DNA of 64,000 nt, from the NCBI RefSeq assembly GCF_004011695.2, contig NC_082410.1:992001-1056000 (forward strand). Reading direction: 5' to 3'. The translations under genes were made by a program, and so were the position numbers. Below the pieces are notes generated by a model. It saw only the letters and a program-made list of their open reading frames with translations. It was not told where the DNA came from and did no database searches. Within the stretch, counting starts at the first letter, position 1. Each line of letters opens with the position of its first letter. Source of the DNA: Ascochyta rabiei (taxonomy: Eukaryota > Ascomycota > Dothideomycetes > Pleosporales > Didymellaceae). Positions 56,169-64,000 of this stretch are shown here, piece after piece.

Positions 56169-57246
56169 TGAAAGACACCAAACACGGATGGTTCGAACAG
56201 AGTGAATCTCATCTTATGAGGGATGCAGTGTATGAATGACGACAACGATCGGTGCTTCACGCACAGTTCTGAAGGGGTCGTGAGATTTCTATGTTCAGCG
56301 AGCAAAATGGGCGTTTTGGGACCAGTTTTACCTATATCACAAGATACCTGCAGCTCGAAAGACACAATCGAAAGACATCGACACCGCAGCAGGCCATCAA
56401 TATTGCTCACTATGTTCATTGTGCTTCACGAACGTCTCTACTTGCTAACAGATGTCAAACCTCGCTTCCAAAGCTCTCAGCAGAGATAATCATGCGAATC
56501 CTCCACCCGATCTGTGTCATGCTTCCCCCAAGGTTTGTGTGCTAATCGTGTTAAACCCCAGTTTTACAATGCAAAACCCCACACGCGATCGCGCTCGTCG
56601 AATCTAGTTGGGTGACGTCACCCTCATTGCCGAATTGGAAGCCCAACAGGGTGGCTCGCAGCGAGTACCACAGTACAATCCTATGTGGGCAAGTGACTTC
56701 CCTCATCAGAGGGTACGGTCCTGTTCAATTGCACATGGTTTGCACAGCCCATTTCACCTCATCTCGTAAATTCACAAACAGTGACTGGTGGCGCCAGGCA
56801 GACCCTGACCCAACTCTTTTAATAAGCTTTTCAGTCGATCCGGTCAGCACCTAAATTTGGCTGCCGTTAGCTGCGAACATTTCTTTCTAAACCTGGACAA
56901 GGACAAGCGCTGCCACACAAGCCCCGGGATTTCCTTTATCGGTTGCCAGGGAGTGCCGGTGCTCGTAACAAATCCACCCGTGACGTAGCTAGCGGCGATC
57001 CACGGCTCGTGTTCGAGAGCGAACTCAACAAAGCGACCGTCAGATGTCATTTCGGCGGCATTGCACGTTCCTGGTGGGCTCGATACGTCGAGAATCTTCG
57101 GCTTTCCTGGCATCTCATTCTTCTCCATTCTCCCACCTGTCGTTTGAGCGAGATTGCCTGTCGTAATCGACGCATCTGCATTTTCCTTTTTTTCCTTGCC
57201 TGCTGTTTCATCTCGTGCAGCGGTTCCACCGCACGCTCACGCGGAT
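56169..57246. other. Intergenic region between WD40 gene and CSC1-type channel
   Basis: About 1.1 kb between tandem plus-strand genes. The frame of the channel start is open back to about 57154, but the start at 57247 is preferred. A pyrimidine-rich stretch at 57180-57200 is likely promoter or leader. No gene or RNA recognised. Confidence 0.45.
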
Positions 57247-60200
57247 ATGGGTCTCTCTACGCGTCAGAAACAGGAAAGCTCGGCAGACCAGTTCCTGGAT
57301 CTGATAGCTGATCCATTCCAAGCTACTGTACGTTGTCGTGAGCTCCTCCACTCTCCCACATGAGTTCTAACATTATATCCAAAGGTTCAACAGAACTCTA
57401 TATACGCCGCCATCGTATACTCCTTCGTCGTCGCCGGCCTCCTCTTCCTCGTCTTTTGTTTCCTCCGTCCGCGAAACAACCGCGTCTACGCACCACGAGC
57501 TAAACATGCCGACGAAAGACACCGACCGCTGCCGCTGGACAAAGGTCCATTTGGGTGGATCAGAGCCGTCAAGGATGTGAAGGAGCAAGATCTTGTGGAT
57601 AAGGTTGGCTTAGATGCCGTCCTGTTCATGAGATTTCTCCGAATGGTCCGAAACATTTTCGTTGTGCTCAGTGTCATCGGCTGCGGCATTCTGATTCCAG
57701 TCAATGTTGTTGGAGGATCGCCATCCTACAAGCAGTGGAGCAACATCCCCACCCTTATGAAGTTCACACCACAATACATCTATGGAACAAAATTCTGGGC
57801 GTTCGTCTTTGTGGCTTACCTGTTCCAGGGGACCATTTGTGGATTTATCTGGTGGAACTACAGGGCAGTGTTCCGGTTGAGGCGCGCGTATTTCGATAGT
57901 GCAGAGTATAAGGCTAGTCTGCACTCGAGGACGTTACTGGTATATCTCCAACAACATGACCATATCGAATACGTGACTAATAACATTGCAGCTTACCCAT
58001 ATTCCCAATTCCTCGCGAACTGACGCCGGAATTGCCGAGCTGATCGAGTCGGCAAAACCTATGGAGGATACCCCTCGAACGGTAGTCGGCCGCAACGTCA
58101 AGGACCTGCCTGAATTGATCGAGCAACACGACGAAGCGGTACGAGAGCTTGAACAGCACCTCGCCAAATATCTTAAGAACCCAAATCAATTGCCAGCGAA
58201 AAGGCCGACGTGCAAACCCAAGAAGGACGATGTGACGATTCACGGAAAGGGCAAGGTCGATGCAATCGATTACCTAACCGATCGCATCGCAAGGCTTGAG
58301 GCTTCCATCAAAGAGGTTCGAGAAGGCGTAGACATGAGGAATCCTATGTCCTATGGTTTCGCTTCTTACTCCCGCATTGAAGATGCGCATGCTGTTGCAT
58401 ACGCAACAAAGAAGAAGGGCCCGAAAGGATGCGATGTGCACCTTGCACCAAAGCCCCACGATCTTCTCTGGCAGAACCTCTCAATGAGCCGCAGGACACG
58501 TCGCGCAAGAGCATTCTGGGACGGACTATGGATGGTACTTTTCACCATCGCTTTCGTCGTACCTAACATCTTGACCTCGGTTTTCTTATCAGACTTTGCA
58601 CATCTAGGTCTTGTTTGGAAGGACTTTCAGACTAATCTTAATGCTCATCCCACTGGATGGGCTATCGCACAAGGTATCTTGGCTCCTCTGGTGCAAACAC
58701 TGATGTACATGGGTGTTCCGATCGTTTTCCGCCGGTTGTTTACTCACTCGGGTGACGTCTCGAAAACCTCCCGAGAACGTCACGTTGCATCCCGTCTTTA
58801 CGCCTTTTTTGTATTCAACAACCTTCTAGTTTTCTCAGTATTTGGATCCGCCTGGCGCTTTGTTGCGGCTGTCGTTGCAGCACAGGACAAGGGTGTGTGG
58901 GAGGCCATCAAGAGCGGCCATCCCTTTACGCAGCTGACGACTGGACTCTGTAGCGTTTCTACTTTCTGGCTCACGTGGCAGATGCAGAGAAACCTCGGCG
59001 CTGCAATTGATCTTTCGCAGGCCTGGGTCTTTACGTGGACCTGGATTCAGCGAACCTTCTTCTCTCCTACGCCGCGTGAGCTGATTGAGCTCAGTGCTCC
59101 TCAGCCGTTCCCCTATGCAGAGTACTACAACAACTACCTCTTCGTCTCTACGATCGGCCTTTGCATGGGTGCGCTGCAGCCTATCATCCTTCCCGTTACC
59201 GCCTTCTACATTGGCATGGATGCCATCTTTAAGAAGTATCTTCTACAATATGTCTTCATCACCAAGACCGAGTCTGGAGGACGTTTCTGGCGCTTGCTCG
59301 TCAACCGTCTGCTCTTCGCTGTGTTCCTTGGCAATGCCGTCATTGCTCTGGTGGTCGGCGCTCGAGGTATCGGCGAATCCAACGTCGTCCAAAACGGTAC
59401 AATGTTGTACGCCATGGTGCCCCTCCCCTTCCTCCTCTTCGGCTTCAAATGGTACTGCAAGAAGTCCTATGATGACAAACTGCTCTATTACTCTACTCTT
59501 CCCTTCTCAGACCTTGAGAACACACACAACGCAAACCACCCCAAGGCAAGGAAGGGCGACAAGGTCGGCGTCCGTTTCGGCAACCCGGCTATCTACAAGA
59601 AATTGATCACGCCCATGGTGCACGCGAAATCCCAGCACCTGCTGAAGGAAATCTACGGACACCGTTCCAACGCCGGCAACGAAATCTTCGCCGCTCCGCA
59701 CCGTAGGTCCACCGACCGCGCTACACCCGCCAACTTAGGGTATGGCGACATGTACCTGACAGACATGGACCATGAACAACCCGGGCGCCTATCCTCGAAT
59801 ACCGGTGTAGGAATGCCTAACGTCGAAGTGATCGAGGAAGAAGACCTAGACTTTCAGAACTTCAAGCGCCGCGCCGAGTTCAGGGAAGAATTTGGCGGCG
59901 ACGGCGAACTATACGGCCGGCCTGACGACCTCATCTCCCGCCCAGGCACCCCTTCGACATTCACCACCTTTGTCGAAAACAGCCCCTACGGCAGCCCTTA
60001 CGCAAAACACAAGGACTCGGGATCCCGCGCCGCGTCTCGAGCGAGCAGCAGGACGCGACTGGGCGACATGGAACACGACGGCACAAGCTACGCACCAGGC
60101 TACCAGCACACGCCCACCACCGACGCGCTCCACGAGCAGGATATGGTCGATGTGGATATCCCCGCCACGCCGCTGGATGCAGACGAGATGCTCAGGACAA

Positions 60201-60319
60201 CGGGGAGTCGACAGCCGCTTATCGACCGTAGGAGCAGAGACTCGAGTGCGGATGGGGCGTACTTGAATAGGAGTATGAGGAATCAGGATACGAGTTATGA
60301 ACGATATAGACACATGTGA
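57247..60319 (+). CDS. CSC1/OSCA-type osmosensitive cation channel (RSN1_7TM family)
   Basis: Exons 57247-57327, 57385-57939 and 57992-60319 give 987 residues. Order: a late-exocytosis N-terminal unit with TM0 (AAIVYSFVVAGLLFLVFCF), TM1 and TM2 (FVVLSVIGCGILIPVNVVGG, KFWAFVFVAYLFQGTICGFIWW); a cytosolic domain with RTLLLTHIPN across intron 2, then coiled and basic sequence up to GCDVHLAPKPHDLLWQNLSMS; the 7TM pore region (FWDGLWMVLFTIAFVVPNILTSVFLS, TLMYMGVPIVFRRLF, YNNYLFVSTIGLCMGALQPIILPVTAFYIGMD, and others); and a 250-residue Ser/Arg/Asp-rich tail (phosphorylation candidates). Family members are mechanically or osmotically gated, Ca2+-permeable channels of the plasma membrane. That activity is inferred from the family. 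The tail has RRSTDRAT and DGELYGRPDDL blocks conserved in fungal paralogues. Confidence 0.93.
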
Positions 60320-60586
60320 TAGATTAGCGCAAGCTGAGGAAAAGAAACCGAATCGGATGGTTTGGCAAATTCACTGTGAATACTTGAATGTAATTTGCTC
60401 CCTATCAGTAAAGACGTATCATGTACATAGGTTCATGTGATGTAGTGGTTTAAGTAGAGTTTATCCTAGCTACAATATTTGACAGCCGAGTACTTGTCCA
60501 TGCGTCTACACCAGTCTCGTTCCGCTCACCAGGGGTATCTTCAGGACCATCCGCAGCCACCTCGCCATGCACTGTTGAAATTTCAA
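60320..60586. other. Convergent 3' region
   Basis: 267 bases between two tail-to-tail genes; AT-rich 3' trailers with AATAAA-like sequence not clearly present. Confidence 0.4.
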
Positions 60587-63151
60587 TTACTCCCACCCTC
60601 CACTCAACCAAGTCCACAGCCTGCCCTCTGGCGTTGCCACCCCACAAACCCTAACAACAGCAAACCCCACAGCCCCAAGCAGACTCACTCCGCCCAAGAC
60701 CTGAACGAGCACCACTCCTCTCCTCCTGACCTCATCACCGAAATCACACAGCCCAAGCGGATCCTTCGAGTCCAACCCCGCGACTCCATATCTCTGTCCA
60801 CCACACTGTTTTTCGTTGCCATGTCGCACGACTGCCCACTCAGCCCTTGGAGCGCCATCACTTGTGATGATGGTACCGGCGGCGACTTCTTCGCCCACGC
60901 GTTCCAGCAGCCATTTAGCACGCTCGTTGCGCTGGAGATCTTCGAACCTTTCTCTTTCATTTCTCAAACTTTTGTGCAAATCGGTAGCCCATCTCGCAAC
61001 GCGAATATCGCTCGCTTGCGTGTCTTTGTTGATGTAATTTGTTAGGGAGAAGGCGGTAGGGTCGGTGGGTGAGCCAGCCACTGAGGAAAGAAGGGGGGAT
61101 TGCAGACTGGAGTAAACAGGTGAGGTGGAGCGTGGAACGAGGACGCCCGAAAGTGAGGCAACGGAGAAGACGGAGGATGTAGCTGATGCTGAAAGAATCA
61201 TTAGTAAGGTAACATGGAACGGGACAGGAGGGCTCACGGTTCATCATCGTGCCATTTAATCCCACAGATGCTGTGGTAGGACTGTGTGGTTGCTGTAGAC
61301 CATGAACGATGAACGAGTTGCCTGGTAGTTTCATCTTACGCCGCCATGCAAGAAATTTCTTTGCTGCAGCATGTCTTAGCCACGCAATTGATTCGGGATC
61401 GAAGACCTGCTCAATCAAATTGGACAGCTCGGAAGGCATGAGAGGTTGCACATAGTCTGGAGACATGAGCAAGGAGGCATCCATTGTGTCGTTGTCCGAA
61501 TTATGGGCTGACGATATGGCGTATGGATGTGTCGGTGTAGGAAACGGGAACTGATTTGGCTCTTTTGGCTCGCCAGCATAGATCGCTGTCGTGGGAGTCT
61601 TTGAGGGGTGGACGATTTCCAGGCCCTGGACGGCCAATAGTGCATCGTCCAAAGGTTTTCCGAATAGAAAGGGCTTGACAGATGTAGCCTGAAGACGAGC
61701 AAGAACAGAAGCTTTGAGTGATATCAATTCTTGGGCAGTCAACATCTCCGACTTTGCAATGACGGGTAAGACATTGGTGAAAGCAGATAGACGCTGCATG
61801 AACTCAACATCTTTGGTGATATCCTGGTCTTTGGTTCTCGTCAGCATTGAGGGATCGGCTGTTTTAGGCACAAAACTCACTTGGTGGTAATAGGTAGATT
61901 ACGACATCTACAAGGATACCTCCACTGCCGCTGACGACTTCAACCATTTTTCCATCCTCCAAGGTTGTCATGGAAGCAGTCTGGTGGAGTAGTGATTCCA
62001 CATACTCGACGACAAGGTTCATATCGTCTTGCTCAGACCTACCTTCGATGTATCCCGGCGTATCTACAAAGCAGATGTTCCTCTCCAAGATAGTGTCGAT
62101 ACTGCTCTTTCTCCTGCGCAGTACTCGTGTTTCCTCGACGTCTGTCCACCAAGGAGGATATGGTTTGGTGCTAGCATGTATCTCTGTCAAACTCATTGTT
62201 GTCCCTTGTTCTGGCTGTCTTCTGCGGGACTTGGGTCTTCGAGAAAGTGGCTGTGAGAGCGATTGTGAGGGTGACAAGGGGTCTACGTGTACAATGTCTT
62301 CGCAGCTCTGCACAATCGATCGAATGAGCGAACTCTTGCCGATGGCTGTAGAGTTTCGTGTCAGTAATCAAGACCCACTGACAGTGACGACGTGGAAACC
62401 AGAGCAGGATGCACTTACCAGCTCTTCCGGCAACCAGAATCTTCAATTTTCCCATGTTCTTTCCCTTTACAGTGAATGGTCTTCTTGTTGGCATCTGTAT
62501 GCTCGGCATCACGAGCTGCGGGAAGCTATTCGAGGCACCCTGCTGCGTTTCGACATCATCATATTCCTCCTCACCACTAGACGTGATGACCTGACTACCA
62601 GCCTCATCTACTACAGAACCTTCGTCGGATAGCTTCAGCGAATGCAATGATACCGATGTTGGCGTGCTAGGTGTAGCTGAGGTAGGCAGTGGAGACGGTG
62701 CATCTATGTCAAGGGGTGTAAGAGGCGTGGACGTCGTGCGACTGGAAACTTTTCTTTTCAGCTTCCACAGTGGCGATGCCAAAGGACTCTTTGGCGACTT
62801 GGCCGAGTCCGTGGATGAGCCATGCGAGCCCGACCTGGCAGTGTGTTTGCTGTGGCTGCCTGCATGGCTATGGCTATCCGCCTTCTTCCTAGCAGTAGTG
62901 CCTTGGGCACCAAACGCAGCCTCCAAAGTATCAGCAAGACTCTGCACACCGTATGTGCTGTCTCGCTGCCTTGCCACTGGATGCGTGCTCTGGGAAGCAG
63001 CCAAAGACTGTTCCATCTCTTGCTCGCTCCTCATGAAGAACGTGGTGGGGCTATTGTTCGACGGCGCAGCGGCGCGATCCATGCTCGGCTTGCGGGACCG
63101 AGGCTTAGTAGGCGGAGGCAGCGCAGCATCGCTGCCCGGGAGCGGTCGCAT
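60587..63151 (-). CDS. Septin-type GTPase with C-terminal membrane segment
   Basis: Exons (minus) 63151-62419, 62345-61881, 61828-61238 and 61188-60587 give 796 residues. The first 220 residues are Ser/Pro/His-rich and disordered. The G domain then begins KGKNMGKLKILVAGRA|AIGKSSLIRSIV (P-loop GxxxxGKS completed across intron 1), with G3 in NICFVDTPGYI and a G4 position VIAKSEMLT, where canonical septins have AKAD. After the GTPase part come PSELSNLIEQVFDPESIAWLRHAAAKKFLAWRRKM and a helical segment DIRVARWATDLHKSLRNERERFEDLQRNERAKWLLERV (coiled coil, Glu/Arg/Leu-rich). A hydrophobic C-terminus follows: VVLVQVLGGVSLLGAVGFAVV. A membrane anchor at the end is atypical of classical septins. Function unknown; a role at cortex or membrane sites is inference only. 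Confidence 0.83.
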
Positions 63152-64000
63152 GCTTCCAGATCTCGACAAGTCTGCAGGAAAAGCAGGTGGAAAGCTTCCT
63201 CGAGCTGAGAGCTGGCTGGAGACAAGTTACGAGAGACTTGCAAGTACCGGAGGCAGGCAGATGATGTGATCAGCGTTGTTGCACCCCGCGTGATGACCCC
63301 GCTGGAGCTAGGATCGCCGTATGTTTCGCGATAACAGCCCCGGACAGTGAGTCGGGCAAAGGCAGGTGAGACGGGCACACAAGTGCGATACGTGTCAGGC
63401 TATGTTCGAAGTCGCGTAAAAGCAATGAAGGCCCGTCGCGACTTCCCCAAGTCACCTGTGACTTGCTTACGGTCGGCGGGCGCATGTGGTTAATCACACC
63501 TGACGAATCACGCGTCAGCTGCGATAGTGCAGCGTGACGTTATCGGTTACAAGCACATCCATCATATTTCATATTACGACTCCGGAGCCCGACGCCAGCC
63601 TAGTCGAAGCGTATACAATCTTTTCGTTGATCGCTCTCATGCTAGCGTATTCTTGCACCCATCGCGCTCTTCCACCTGTGATTTGCTTTCGAATAATGCT
63701 GCGCAAGACCAAAGACAAAACGTACAGGCGAGCCCGATTTTGTATCCGTGCCCATTACTCCAGGTCCTTTTCCGCATCCATAGCCCATATCCGCATACAC
63801 TCAAATGCCCATTCCAGATACCTTAAGTAGTCGAATACACGGGCAAACAAAGATGTAAAGAAGTGGAAGAAACGAGTACATAAGGGTACAGAGAGGGAAA
63901 TGCGAAGATGAACCGACTCGCTATGCAAGGGCTCAAACATCCCACGGAGAGATGCGGACGCCCAGACTTTTTCGCAGGAGATGGCAACTTTTATACAAGC
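63152..64000. other. Right flank of the window
   Basis: About 850 bases. Promoter and leader of the septin-type gene on the left; the rest has two short plus-strand frames (63527-63826, 63534-63830) and one minus-strand frame (63755-63940) that overlap and look like noise. Nothing else is supported before the window ends. Confidence 0.45.

Overview
The window is nuclear DNA of a filamentous ascomycete (Pezizomycotina). A Dothideomycete is my best guess, but that is an inference from overall gene content. The evidence is: most genes carry several short introns (about 45-105 nt, with GTAAGT/GTATGT-type donors and CTNAC-like branch sites); the families include a DUF7587 protein, a WSC-domain protein, a fungal Vps62-like secreted protein, a cAMP-receptor-like GPCR and a septin-type GTPase; and the simple-sequence tracts are typical of fungal genomes. 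I see no operons, transposons, tRNA/rRNA genes or CRISPR arrays. Splice sites were assigned by hand from frame continuity, and every exon chain was checked for phase.

Layout. 1-1952 is a decayed GH92 alpha-mannosidase pseudogene cut by the window edge. 2752-5588 is a Kha1-type K+/H+ antiporter. On the minus strand follow a DnaJ-X co-chaperone (5922-7819), eIF4E (8409-9297), squalene synthase ERG9 (9911-11561), a WSC-domain protein with a 27-nt minisatellite and no visible start codon (12701-14362), and a secreted GH3 beta-glucosidase (15171-18186). On the plus strand are a histidine acid phosphatase (19125-20675) and a cAMP-receptor-like GPCR (21073-22717). A divergent pair follows: mitochondrial t6A enzyme QRI7 (minus, 23009-24655) and a patatin-like lipase (plus, 24922-27726).

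The middle holds a DUF1989 protein with long charged insertions (28188-30089), a BTB protein (30998-31956), a Vps62-like secreted protein (31995-33177), an unassigned membrane protein (33849-34950), a GNAT acetyltransferase with an in-frame TGA (35532-36056), an F-box protein (36456-38948) and an RBR ubiquitin ligase (39603-41062).

The right part holds a DPP1-like lipid phosphatase (41528-43326) divergent from an alpha/beta hydrolase (44027-45493), a DUF7587 protein (45808-47877), an F-box-like protein (49547-51137), CAB4 pantetheine-phosphate adenylyltransferase (52507-53823) divergent from a WDR68/DCAF7-type WD40 protein (54083-56168), a CSC1/OSCA-type channel (57247-60319) and a septin-type GTPase with a C-terminal membrane segment (60587-63151).

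Most genes are conserved housekeeping or membrane/secretory functions without a shared pathway. Loose themes are sterol and lipid metabolism (ERG9, patatin lipase, DPP1), ion and osmotic homeostasis (KHA1, CSC1), secreted scavenging enzymes (GH92 relic, GH3, acid phosphatase) and ubiquitin targeting (F-box proteins, RBR). I found no convincing new multi-gene system. The best leads are single-locus oddities: the ATG-less WSC minisatellite gene, an in-frame repeat leader on eIF4E, the membrane-anchored septin-like GTPase, the two nonsense-interrupted genes, and a G-quadruplex-type tract in ERG9 intron 1.
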